Assembly: GCA_037044905.1 (NCBI GenBank)
Contig: JBAOKB010000014.1
Coordinates: 1 to 64,000 of the forward strand
Source of the DNA: Hortaea werneckii
Taxonomy: Eukaryota; Ascomycota; Dothideomycetes; Mycosphaerellales; Teratosphaeriaceae
Reading direction: 5' to 3'
Length of the DNA: 64,000 nucleotides
Shown: positions 33,628 through 44,400 of the stretch, in pieces
How the letters are laid out: each line of letters starts with the position of its first letter
Position numbering within the stretch: the first letter of the stretch is position 1
Translations under genes and position numbers: made by a program
Notes under the pieces: generated by a model
The model's database searches: none
The model's input: the letters and a program-made list of their open reading frames with translations, nothing else
Told to the model about the DNA's origin: nothing

Positions 33628-34880
33628 ATGCAATGCGCCAGGCTCTGTTTGGACAACATGCACTTATTATGCTTCTACGCTCCTATTCAAGGTAAGGCAG
33701 AGTGAAAAGGCTGCCAGAGCACTGGCTGCAAGGCCCGAGCTTGGCGTTTCTGTTTGTCTATCTTTCGCTTCACGCTTCCTCTCTTTCTCTCCTTCTTCGC
33801 TTCAGCTTTCAAACAGAGGACGAACGTGAGTGACCACAACATTCTAACAACAACGAGGCTCTGCTGACGACGCTTCGTTCTCTCGCAGCAAGAGACACAC
33901 ACGTAAGTCATTACAGCCCCTTTCTGTTCACTGACCAGCTGCCACGGTCGCGTCGCTGCCTCGCGCACTGCAGCGCCGTGCTACCAGCGGCAGTAGGCGT
34001 GGCAGAACACACCTCTACCTCTCTTGGAAGACTCGCGAGTGTGATTGCTAATACGCTTTGTTCACAGAAAGACCACTACCAACGTAAGTCTTACGGCAGT
34101 GACTTCCCCTCTCCTCCTAGAAAAGCGCGTCCAGAGGCAGCAGCGCTGCCGACTGGCTGCAAGGCTCTCCTTTCTGCGACGGTGACGTCGAAGTTTCTCT
34201 ATAGAAAAGGGGTGCTAACATTCTTCTCTTTCATGCAGCAGCTTTTTTTCAAGCCACCAGTAAGTCTACCACCTTGTGTTGTCACTGAGAGCGGCTGCGA
34301 TTGTAGCTGCCTCTCACCCATTCAACTCGCGTCGAACAAATTTAACTGACATGCCTGAACAGATCCACCAGCCCAAGCCTCCTTTTCGGTAAGAACTGAA
34401 GCACGCGTCCTGCGCTCTTGCAGCATCCTTCAGGCGGTCCAGCTAACATCTTCTCCGCGGCAGTCCCTTCGCCTCCACCTCCGCCTCCACCACCAACCCC
34501 ACCGCCGCCGCCAAGGTATGCTGACTTTGAGCTTTCTTTCCGTCTTTGCATTCTCTCCCTTTTCGCAGAAAGAGGAGGAGTCTATACAAAGCAATAGACC
34601 GATACCCGGTTTTAAAGACTGGACCAAACAGACGGGAACCACAGCCAGATATCTCTTACTGGAACCTCATCTACTGCGAATGTCAACCAGCCGAACTCAT
34701 CTCCTGGATCCATCTTTCCCTCAGTCGACAGTTCTTGCCTGGCTACCGGATCACCCCAGGGAGTCAACTACGCCGGGATCAACAAGCAGGAACATCACAG
34801 CCCAGTCTACTTCGCAGCAGATCCTCCTGGCCAGCATCACCGTGGCTTATGCCACTGTACTCACGTACATACATATATAA
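33628..34880 (+). CDS. Candidate micro-exon gene, uncharacterised low-complexity protein
   Basis: Predicted exons: 33628-33691, 33806-33825 (20 nt), 33889-33902 (14), 34068-34083 (16), 34239-34259 (21), 34363-34388 (26), 34464-34515 (52) and 34569 onward. Every intron has a GTAAG/GTGAG/GTATG donor and a CAG acceptor, most with a clear pyrimidine tract. Joined, they keep one open frame: HLLCFYAPIQAFKQRTN, then QETHTKTTTNQLFFKPPIHQ, PKPPFRPFASTSASTTNP, TAAAKKEEESIQSN. The product is Thr/Pro/Lys/Gln-rich and probably disordered. The 3' end is unsure. This frame stops at 34878-34880, but another frame, open from about 34613 to 34990, looks more protein-like (SLTGTSSTANVNQPNSSPGS and NYAGINKQEHHSPVYF). 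It could be reached by an alternative last junction. The start could be 33628 or 33658. No family is recognised. Confidence 0.4.
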
Positions 34881-35308
34881 ACGCATCAGTATACTTCCGT
34901 TCGAGATCGCCTTTGTCGATCTGGATGGAGCTCCCTCCCAGATATCTCTTTGGTCTGTTCTGGCAACATGCTGGACCTATGACAACTTAGTATATAGAGC
35001 GCTCACTCGGGAATCGACCAAAATATCTACTCAATGGTCTCCATAACGCTGGAAGTCTATTTCAACCCTTTGCCGCCCTCCTGGTCGGCATAGCCCATGA
35101 CTGCTGTGGGGTTATATAGATTCTTTACTTTCATCGCGTTTTAGATAGTGCACTTTCTCTAGACCTCTCCATTCTTCTGTTACTGTCCTAGCGGGCTGAA
35201 GCACTGCGCGGCAGCACTTGTCATTCACGTTCACCCGTTGCTTTCAAAGCGTAGACTGTATACTATTTACCTATGAGGAAGAAGAGAGCTAACCGGTGAA
35301 AATCATAG
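34881..35308. other. Intergenic region before the second Met-Cys gene
   Basis: 428 bases. The alternative 3' frame of the micro-exon gene runs to 34990. Just before the ATG at 35309 the sequence GAGCTAACCGGTGAAAATCATAG looks like a branch site plus acceptor, suggesting a 5' UTR intron whose donor I could not fix. Confidence 0.35.
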
Positions 35309-35578
35309 ATGTGCTACTACGTGCACATTTACTTCTGCCCCGGGGGCTGCACGTGCTGCGTCGAGGTGAAGCCTCGACTGCAGACCGACCTCTGCTATGT
35401 CCCGGGGAACGAGCGGCCAGAGCACTGCTGGAATTATACACCAGCAGTGACTCGGTTCGCCCCCGAGGACAGGTCGGAATGCGGCCCCTGCCTGGAGAAG
35501 CGGTGGGCTCGTGAGGAAGCGGAGATCGTGGAGTTCGCCAACAGCGTTGGCTGGGTGACCAAATCTGGAAAGAAATAG
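35309..35578 (+). CDS. Small Met-Cys cysteine-rich protein (B)
   Basis: 89 residues, no signal peptide. It starts MCYYVHIYFCPGGCTCC, continues KPRLQTDLCYVPG and RPEHCWNYTP, then reads RFAPEDRSECGPCLEKRW followed by a charged helix (AREEAEIVEFANSVG) and a Lys-rich end. The cysteine layout, with a terminal CGPC pair, resembles protein A at 27776 and small zinc-ribbon-like proteins I associate with Dothideomycetes. Zinc binding is inferred. A perfect donor-like AG|GTATGT follows directly after the stop codon, and an acceptor-like CATAG directly precedes the ATG, so this coding exon may be flanked by UTR introns. Confidence 0.65.
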   Translation: MCYYVHIYFCPGGCTCCVEVKPRLQTDLCYVPGNERPEHCWNYTPAVTRFAPEDRSECGPCLEKRWAREEAEIVEFANSVGWVTKSGKK

Positions 35579-35758
35579 GTATGTGTTGACCGTGTATCAC
35601 ACCATACAGAAGCATAAGAAACGGGGATCGCATCGGGGATGCACGCGAAAAGCAGCTCTTGCCGCCAATGTCATTTGATGAGGGAGCAAGCTAGCTGGTA
35701 TCAACGCCTGCTCGCCCGAGGAATCATGCAATCATCCGACTTTCCCAGAACACCCAGC

Positions 35759-36563
35759 TTACATCACCACACCGGAGTTGGAAGCAATACGCTGAGAATA
35801 TTGTTAGCTAACGGCTTGAGAATATGCAGGCACAACACGGGAAGACATACCGGCCAGAGCTCAGCGGCCTCCTTGGCGACCGGGCCAGTGATAGCACTGC
35901 CCTTCATCTCACCCTTCGGGTTGACAATCTGTAGCACCCAGTCAGCTTCTTGTATCTTTTGGAAACCGTGCACCCATCCCCTTGATGTTGCCTCTTCTGA
36001 ATACGTACCACACCCGCGTTGTCCTCGAAGTAGAGGTAGATGCCGTCCGCGCGCCTCCACGGCTTGCTCTGCCTCACGATCACAGCCGGCATGACCTTCT
36101 TCCTGAGTTCCGGCTTGCCCTTCTTCACGGTGGCCATGACCATGTCACCGGCGCCAGCAGCGGGCAGACGGTTCAGACGAGCACCGAAGCCCTTGACGGA
36201 GATGATGTACAGGTTACGGGCGCCGGAGTTGTCGCAGCAGTTCATGACGGCGCCGCTATCCAAGAACGTTAGCATCCATCATGGCACATTCCTCCGTTTC
36301 TCTGTTCCTTGTCCTTCCCGGCCCTCCCTCCAGGTCGTCTTCCTCTCCCCTCATTTTCGCAACTCTTTTTCTGAACAATTCCAATCGCAAATTCTTTCGG
36401 GGCAATGGGCGCACATACACTGGCAGACCAAGCGTCATCTTCAGCTTGGTACCGGAGGTAGAACCACGACTGCGCACGCATCATACGTTAGCATTTCCTT
36501 TCTCTTTTCTTGTCTTTCTCCCTCGCTCTTCCGGTAGGTTGGATCGGCATACCCGGTAGGCAT
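35759..36563 (-). CDS. RPL23: 60S ribosomal protein uL14 (L23)
   Basis: Five exons: 36563-36553 (11 nt), 36469-36419, 36255-36009, 35928-35851 and 35791-35759; 139 residues, as usual for the family. Spliced, it reads TKLKMTLGLPVGAVMNCCDN, SGARNLYIISVKGFGARLNR, LPAAGAGDMVMATVKKGKPE, KSWRR-like QSKPWRRADGIYLYFEDNAG, IVNPKGEMKGSAITGPVAKE and ASNSGVVM. uL14 lies at the subunit interface of the large ribosomal subunit, near the eIF6 site. The high intron number and the tiny first exon are typical of fungal ribosomal protein genes. All four introns are 59-163 nt with standard ends. Confidence 0.95.
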
Positions 36564-37052
36564 TTTGACGGTGTTTTAACGGTATCGGTCGGTCGTGTCG
36601 TGTGGCTTCGTTGCCGTGAAGATGAGTCGGTCGGTCGCTGGGGGGCAAGGCTTCAATCCTCTCAATTGAAGTCGGCGTCGAGATTTTGCCGGGTGTGGGT
36701 TGAAGGGCGCTTGGACCAATCTTCCAAAATCTTGGCGGCACGGATGTATCCGCGACCTCAAGTCCGATGGCTGCACGTGGATGCAGTTGAAATCGAGTAT
36801 ATGATCTACCAAACAATTTCTTCGGATAAAGAGTGTCTACAAGACGCGTCTTGACTGATGTGACATGGCACTAGTCATTTCATATGAAGCGTTGCTTCAC
36901 TGATCTCGAAGTACAACCGTCAACGCTTTTTCACAGAACGGAAACTACCTAGATTGCCAGCAATGGCCCGAGGATAACTATACCACTCATGCTTTTGCTC
37001 GCTCAAAATCGCGCCATTTCAAAGATACCGTCTTACCTGCACCGTACATAAC
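36564..37052. promoter_or_regulatory. RPL23 promoter region / ENT3 3' end
   Basis: 489 bases between two minus-strand genes: the RPL23 promoter and the ENT3 3' UTR. A CGGTCGGTCGTGTCGTG / GTCGGTCGGTCGC repeat (TCGG units near 36585-36640) is the only visible structure. Confidence 0.4.
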
Positions 37053-38819
37053 CTAACCTAACAGATCGTCCATACCGCTGCTCCCAGTGTTCGGCTTTTG
37101 CCCTCCACCCTGCTGAGTGGCTGGAGACGGCCTCGCCATAGGTGCGCTAGCAGCAGGTGCATTAGCACCGTAAAGCCCTGCCTGGCTCTTCTGCTTCGCC
37201 ATGTCTGCCATGCTTGGCCCCTTACCAGCTGGTGCATTTTTCTTCGCGCCGCTGCCAGCAAGCAACGAGGCGAATGCGTCTCCACCGGCAGGCTTCTTCG
37301 CCGCCGCGCCTGGTTGAGCACCTCCAGTTGGGGACATGACACCAGAGGTGGGTGTCCCGGCCGAAGATCCGGCTTGAGTCTGTACCGAGGTGAAGTAGTT
37401 CGGCCCACTAGGCTGGAAGCCAGAAGGCTTTGGCTGCTGCTGTTGAGCTGGCGGCGAAAAGGCGGACATGGCGGCTGGCGTGCCCGCAGCACTCCCTGTA
37501 GGAGACTTAGTAGCAAAGAGGTTGCTGAAGTCTGCTTTCTGGGAACCAGGTTGCGGTGAAGGCTGGGCAAATTGTGTGCTGGAGCTTGTCGTTGCGGTGG
37601 ATGCGGGAGGAGGGATGGAACTGTAGTTAGGTTTGGGTAGAGTCTGCTGTGCGGGCGCAGGTGCTGCTGCTGGGGCTGGCGTTGCCGATTGGAAATCGTC
37701 GAAATCATCGTCGTCACCGCCTGCTGCAGGCGGTGAAAGCACTGCTGCAGCGCTCGAAGGTGCTGTACCGTTTGAAGGTGCAACCGGCTCGTCATCACCA
37801 AAATCAAAAAGATCCACCTCTGGCTCCTTCGGTTTCGGCGGCTCAGGTTTCTTCTGTGCGGGTCGCCTGCTGCTTGGCGGATCTGCTTTCCGACGTGCAG
37901 GAGGAGCTTGCGCGCCGCCGTCGTCGAATTCATCGTATTCCTCGAACCTGTCACCGCCTCTTCGCTGGCCCTCGTCGTAGTCCTCTTCTGCTTCGCCGCC
38001 AAAGCCACCGCCGTCGCCATAGACTGCTCGCGATGACCCTCCATAGCTGGCAGAAGGGAAACCTCCGCTTTCGCTGCCGAATCCGCCATACCTGCTGCTA
38101 CTACCTCCCATTCCTATGCCAGCACCGCCTTCAACACCAGTGTACTTGTTCCTCGTTGCCTTCGCCTTCTTCCTCTCAGCTCGGATCTTGTCCACATCGC
38201 TTAGCAGATCGGTCAATTCCTTGCTCCTGTTCCTGACGTTGATGCCCTGGTCCTTGCCGTTCTCGTCGATGTAGTGGAACTGCTTGAGCATCTTGAGAAG
38301 AGAGAGATGCGAGCGGGCGTCGTCGATGACACGTTCGGAGCCGTTCTTGACCAGAAACTCCATAAGCTGCAGAGCTTTGTAGATCTGCCGCCACTCTTCT
38401 GCAGACTTCTCGGTAAAGCGTTTGTAGATCATTGGCATGATTTCGTTGAGTGTTTGGCTGTCCTTTGGGTTAGCGGATGGACGACGTGTAGATGAGCTCA
38501 GGCTGCAGTACTAGTTGAAGGTCCCGTTCGCGATCTGTTGCATGAGAGAGGAAGAGGCGCCCCATGGCTCGTTGTTGGTCGCTTCGCGGACTTTAGACTC
38601 CATCTCGGTGTAGTTCATGACAGCTGCGCCGTATCAGTCTGCGTAATCCATGTTAAGAAAGGCAAGTGTGCTGCTAACCATTTTGGACCTTCCTATAACG
38701 CGTGCGGTTAGCGAATGATCTGAAGCCCTTGACCTCGCTCGTGCGCCGTACCTTACTCCCGCTTTCACATCGTATAGCGTCAGGTTGGAGACCTGATTTC
38801 GCAGATCGTTCCAATCCAT
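37053..38819 (-). CDS. ENT3: Epsin-like clathrin adaptor, Ent3 type (ENTH domain)
   Basis: Four exons: 38819-38752, 38692-38679 (14 nt), 38623-38512 and 38457-37053; 532 residues. Spliced, the ENTH domain (residues about 1-150) reads VSNLTLYDVKAGVRKVQNAV, MNYTEMESKVREATNNEPWG, RFTEKSAEEWRQIYKALQLM, then NGKDQGINVRNRSKELTDLL. This closely follows yeast Ent3. The remainder is Gly/Ser/Pro/Gln-rich and disordered. It carries acidic-Phe motifs VDLFDFGDDEP and DDDFDDFQSATP that fit binding to gamma-ear domains of GGA/AP-1, and ends MDDLLG, a clathrin-box-like tail. Ent3 works at the trans-Golgi and endosomes, binding PI(3,5)P2 and SNAREs (family knowledge). The 14-nt exon supplies residues RKVQN and is required for the frame. 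Confidence 0.92.
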
Positions 38820-39730
38820 AATGGAGGTTTCGCACTAGGTGTCAACAAGCGCGAGACGGATAATGACGGTGCGGAGACTCGACGCCAGCAATGAAACAGA
38901 ACTGCAAATGTGGCAGGTCAAGCGCCAGCCTCAGGTAAGGTAAGTTGGAAGTTATGGATTCGGAGGGTTGTATGCGGCAGTGTTCACCGTTGCTCCTGGA
39001 CGTCAATGGCATCGGCTACTCCCGCCTCCGCTCCTGAGACGAGCATGGGCCCTCCCTTCATGGAAGAGGAAGACGGGATGAAATACTTTTCATCATCAGC
39101 CGTTATTTAATCCGCTCTCTTCATCGCGACCATTACGAACGAGCACGTGTTGTGTACAGTTGTATCATAGGTACGAAGACTACACGTCGCGTGGGCCATC
39201 ACCACACCAATCGCAGGACACGTTGCTAAAGGAGTGCTACAGATCTCTGTTCCCGGTCAAGCAAGCCGCGTTTAATACTCCATTCAAGGTGAGATGATCC
39301 CTTTGAACCTCATCTGCCAGGCATCACAGACTTGCCTCTGTGCTGGCTTGCTTTTTGAGTGGCACCGTATCCTGTCCTGGCCGCATCTACGGCTGCAGCT
39401 GCATTAGGAGATGCTGGAAGCTCCACCGCGTCCAATCCATTCTGGCCTCCAAGCCCGATCGGAGCTGGCCCGGAGAGATCCACGTCGGTCATCCGTCGGG
39501 TTCTGAGTCCAGCCCGCCCGCCGACCTCGAGGCCCGTCGAGGACAGCTGGCAGCCTCAGGCTCCAATCGGGCTTAGCGCGCCCAGGACAGGGCCACACAG
39601 TCCACACTGCCACAGGGACCGCCCGAATGCAGGGCAGGGTGACGAAAGAGCCCCGGAAAGACCAGAGCTAACTCATAGTGGGGCAGCCGCTGCCCCTCTC
39701 TCAAGAAACTGCCCCTCCTCCGCCAGCAGA
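38820..39730. promoter_or_regulatory. Divergent promoter ENT3 / cyclophilin
   Basis: 911 bases between outward-facing genes. The cyclophilin frame is open upstream of its ATG as far as 39359 but without any ATG, so that part is taken as 5' UTR. No named element is recognised. Confidence 0.45.
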
Positions 39731-40614
39731 ATGTTTTCCTCTCGCTCAACATCAACAGCTGCTCGATTCCTGTCCAGCAACCCTTCCATTACCGCTTCGC
39801 TTCGTAACAAGTCCTTCAACCAGCCAACTTTTGCACGTTCCTTCCACGCATCATCCGCCAACATGGTCATGAAGGTTTTCTTTGACTGCACCTGGGAGGG
39901 CCCCCAGGCTACCGTCGATGCCTCTGGTAAGGTCACTAGCACCGACAAGGAGATCAAGGGTAAGTTGCGAACATCTTCACATGGACTATCAAAAGCTCGG
40001 GTAGCGTCTAATGAAATCCAACAGAGCGCTCTGGCCGCATCAACTTTGAGCTCTTCGACGACGTCGTCCCCAAGACCGCCGAGAACTTCCGTGCGCTCTG
40101 CACCGGCGAGAAGGGCTTCGGCTACCAGGGCAGCAAGTTCCACCGTGTCATCCCGGAGTTCATGCTTCAGGGCGGTGACTTCACCCGTGGCAACGTACGT
40201 TCTCACTCCGCCCTACTTCCATGTACAATGATCAGATGCTGATGGACCATATAGGGCACCGGCGGCAAGTCCATCTACGGCGAGAAATTCGCCGACGAGA
40301 ACTTCAAGCTCGCACACAACAAGCCCTTCCTCCTGTCCATGGCCAACGCCGGCCCGAACACCAACGGCTCGCAGTTCGTAAGTTAAAGCGTGCTCCTATC
40401 TGAATCGACTCTTCAACTGACTGCCCCCTTTCTCCAGTTCGTCACCACCGTCGTGACCTCCTGGCTGGACGGCCGCCACGTTGTCTTCGGCCAGGTCGTG
40501 CCTGGTGACACCGCCTCTATGGGCGTTGTCAAGTCTATCGAGCTCTGTGGCTCCAGCAGCGGCGGCATCAAGTACAAGAACTCGCCCATGATCGCCAGGA
40601 GTGGTGCCGAGTAA
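39731..40614 (+). CDS. Cyclophilin peptidyl-prolyl isomerase, mitochondrial with possible cytosolic form
   Basis: Four exons: 39731-39959, 40025-40194, 40255-40377 and 40438-40614; 232 residues. It catalyses cis/trans isomerisation of X-Pro bonds and is the cyclosporin A target class. The first 44 residues (MFSSRSTSTAARFLSSNPS onward, Arg/Ser-rich, no acids) look like a mitochondrial presequence. The cyclophilin fold then begins at MVMKVFFDCTWEGP. Active-site and drug-binding residues are present: the Arg and Phe in FHRVIPEFMLQGGDFTRGNG, the SMANAGPNTNGSQFFV block, and Trp in VTSWLDGRHVVFGQV. The in-frame ATGs at 39863 and 39869 sit exactly at the start of the fold. Initiation there would give a cytosolic form, as described for the Neurospora cyclophilin gene (family knowledge). 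It is clearly a cyclophilin; the dual product is inferred. Confidence 0.93.
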
Positions 40615-41453
40615 GGGACAAAAGCGCATTCGAGAAGAGCCGTATATGTGGCATAGTGAAGAATGGCAGGGCAGCATGGGCACAGGAAGGCTGATGTCCA
40701 GCAATGGGCACTCACGCCGACCGCTAGCTGTCAGGCTTATTCGAAAAGTAGCATGTAGCATGGCGTTTCACGAAGCATTGGTCCCACGGTTGTCCATTAT
40801 TCACGCCCAGAAATTGTGAAACTTGTGATGCTCGTACAAACGTCTTCTCTGCCTCCCCAATGTCGGGCTCGTTGTGAAACCTAGCGGGTCGCCCGTGCGA
40901 ACACGAAGCAGCACCATGACAAGTAAGCGCCGCTCCCTTGCGAAACGTTCCGCTCCGTTCCAGAGTTACCGCCTTCCCTCGTGATCCAAAAAGCATTCAT
41001 CGTACAGTATCGTGGTGACATTTTAACATACGGCCGACTTGAGTCCCGCTCGCGGGCTGAACGCCACTTTTTGTGAAGCCTCTTTGCCAATCGGCCGGGG
41101 CAACACACCCCCACTTCGCCTCTCCAAACATAGAGCCGGGAGCGGCCGCGACCGTGCGGGTTGCCGGCTACCCTGCATACATCGCGTGAACTCTAACCAT
41201 TCCCATTGAATACGCGAGCCTGAACAGGCGGCTGATATCCTGACAGATCAATCTTCTGGAAACCTTCGAACGTGAACCTCTTGTCTTCTCACGCTGGACC
41301 GTGAGCGGACATGACAACTTCGTATCCAGTCAAGTGATCGGGACCAGCCTGTACGACGCGTCACCCACCTGCAGTTAGCAATCGAAACTTTGGATCTTCT
41401 GGCACCTAATTCCACACCGAGTACTCGACCACTGCAACGAAGGACTCGGCAAG
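40615..41453. promoter_or_regulatory. Cyclophilin 3' end and promoter of the large gene
   Basis: 839 bases between two plus-strand genes. Small ORFs on both strands show no domain. No named regulatory element was identified. Confidence 0.4.
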
Positions 41454-44400
41454 ATGTCCGAAGAGACCGAAGCGAAGGGCAAGAAATGGAAAAGCAAATG
41501 GGCCAAAGTGCTAGAGAAGAAAGATGCTCTGCAATCACGACACGATAACATAAAGCACGACAATAATGTAGGCACCGGTTTCGACGAGAATGTGGTCGAT
41601 TTCCTCAAGCCTTCGACTGAAGCAAGCGCGGCGAAGCCGAAGCTGAATCTTGCAGTCGCGCAGCGCTGGCCGGATGCGCAACAGGTCAAGAATGCACACG
41701 AGCAGCCCATGCCGATAGGGGGTCGGTTTGTGTACCGGTTGCCCAGGAATGCGGGAGGGTTGAGCGTGGGCTTCGTCAAGACGGTGCCTGAGATAATCGG
41801 AGAGGGAGGCGACGAGTCCGAAGAACCTGTTGCTGAGATATCGAGGCGGAAGTCAGCACGGCCAAGATCAGTATCGGCTCGCCAGCCTCGCGCACCTGAG
41901 GAGGCGATTCCATGGGCAAGCAGGCAACAGCTGGAACAGCGAGGTGTTCTGACCACACAGGCTGTGGGAGCTGGCACATCTTTCGACAATTTCAGACCAG
42001 CGCCAATGCGGCGCGTTCAGACTAGCCACGACGAGCTCTCTCCACCTCTGCAAAGAAAAGTCGCTTCACCACCTATACGAGAGCCGAGCCCACCGAAGCC
42101 CATTCTGAATCGCGTGCCTACGGGACTCAGTTCGCAGGACGAGACGAGTTCTAGTCCACCCGAAGATGTCCAACCAGCGATACCCGCTCCGCGTCCATCA
42201 GCTGCCTCCAGTGAGCACCCGGGTGCCCGGGCAGAACAGCGTTCCGACTCTGCCAGGGGTACTCTGTCGCCTAGTCCAATTGCAGCCAAAGCTCCCACCG
42301 TCCGGAAGCAGCGAGACATGCAGGCCAATGAGGGCATGACCCTGAGGAGGGCTAGCGCTCTGTACATGACAGAGGAACAGGACACAAGCACTTCAGCAGA
42401 CGCTGACGTTGGCTTTCATCCTTCCCCTCACTTCTACAATGCACTTTCAGACATAGACGCGTCTGGCAATACAACGAGTGTCTCAGTCCCGAACATTTCC
42501 TTAGCGGAGGCCAATGATGAACCGTACAGCGCAGTGTCGCCTGCAAGTCCAAGCCCGTTTGCCGACCCCAAATACACCAAGCGACGTTCTGGTGAGCAGG
42601 TGCCAGTCATGGCGCCTCCGAGTCAACAGCCAGCAGAGAGCGCCACGCCACCAGTGAGGCAACCTCATGCACCGTATCAACCAAGTTACATGCGCAGTGC
42701 TCAACAACCACAGGTCACTAGGACAAGGCCCTCAGTCGAGCAGCCCAGCTACATGCGCTTCGTGCAGCATGACCAGGCATCTTCACAGGGCTACCATGCA
42801 CACGACACTGGCCCTGCGGTGTCGTCGCAACCCCTGCGATCGGCTCAGGCGGAGCCACCTCTTGAGCAGTCTTTTGGCGCCGCGCAACCAGATTGGCAAG
42901 GTCTACCAATGTCAAAGCAAGGAGAATTTGACGATCAGACTAGCGATCACCATCGACCGTCTAACGATAGTTCATCTAGATCATTAGCCGAGCAAGCTTG
43001 CAGTGGCCCTGCTGTAGCGAATCTTGCCGCGAATTCATTCGAAGAAAGAAAGACCACGCCACTACTTGAGCAAGCGAGCTATCTGAGGGAACGAAGAGAT
43101 TCAGACGCTAGCAGTGATGCGTCGTCGGTAGACCAGCCGGACTCATTCCAACTTTCTTCACCTTTATATGGTGTCGACCTCTCGCTTGGGAATCCGCAAG
43201 CCAGTCTCTCCCGAAATGTGACGGCTCAAGATGCGCCACACAGCTTATCGCTGCAAGCTCAGTCGAAGCCTAATCAAGGCGCTGGCGGCGGTGCGAACCA
43301 CGGCCCTATACCTGTTCCTGCACGGTCGCCTCTGCGAGACCGGTCAAACCACTTCAAATCTCCCATCGGGAGTGAGAACTCATCTCACGATCAACCGAAC
43401 ATGCCGAACAGCACCAATTCATTCTTTCCACCAACTTCGAGTAGCGGACATTCGCGGAATAGATCACGAGAAGAGCCTTCTCTGCTGAGCCCTAGTCAGA
43501 CGAAGTCAGGTCCTCAGCGCAATGCCGGACTTCGCAAACAGTCCACTGAGTCACACTCCCAAAGCCCTGGTGGTTCTCTTTTGACGCCTACGTCGGCGAG
43601 TAACAATGCGCCTTCCGCACCATCTCCGTACTCACGTGGTCCTAGCCCTGCGGACTACTTCTCAGCAGCTAAAGCACCTCCTCTGCATCCCAGTACTCCT
43701 TCGAAGTCACCTGGTGCCGTGTTGCGACAAGAAGAAGCGCCTCGGTCGGGCTCTGCCGCTTCCACTCGCTCTGCGTACCGACCAGTGCCTTCGCCATCAC
43801 CGGTGAACGGGCCGTCTGACCCTGGTGGAGAACTTGCCCTCTCTGATTTCGCCGGTCGAGTTGCACACATGAGTGGGGTCTTCCGACTGACCGCTGAAAA
43901 GGAGCGACCGGCGGACACATGCGCACCTGAAGACTTCCTACGGACTGCGACTTGGTGGTATTCCATAGGCAAGGCTGGACTCGAAACTTTGTTACAACGA
44001 CAGTATCGTCACCCCGAAGATCAAAGGGAGCTCCTCATGCAGCCTCATGTTGATCTTGCAAAGGCCTGGTGGTTACTTTCTGACCGATTGGAGTCATTTG
44101 ACGTTACAGACAGCGCGACTCCGCAAAGTGCACTTGCTACATCGCCAGGGGAGAGGGCTCTACAGCAAGCTGTGACAGTACTCAAACAACGGTTCATGGG
44201 TCTTTGTGCCTCGATGGCTAAAAGCAGTCTCATGCCGCCGCATCAGTCGCTCATACAGGGCCAAGACACTACGATATGGTTGACCTATCCACAATTTGCT
44301 CCTGATGCTACTGCTGTCCTGAGCGGTAACAAGGGGACCTCCCTGCCAACCGGCTCTTTGGCGCCGGCTATCCCACCAGTCGAGGCTTTGCCTCTTGGAG

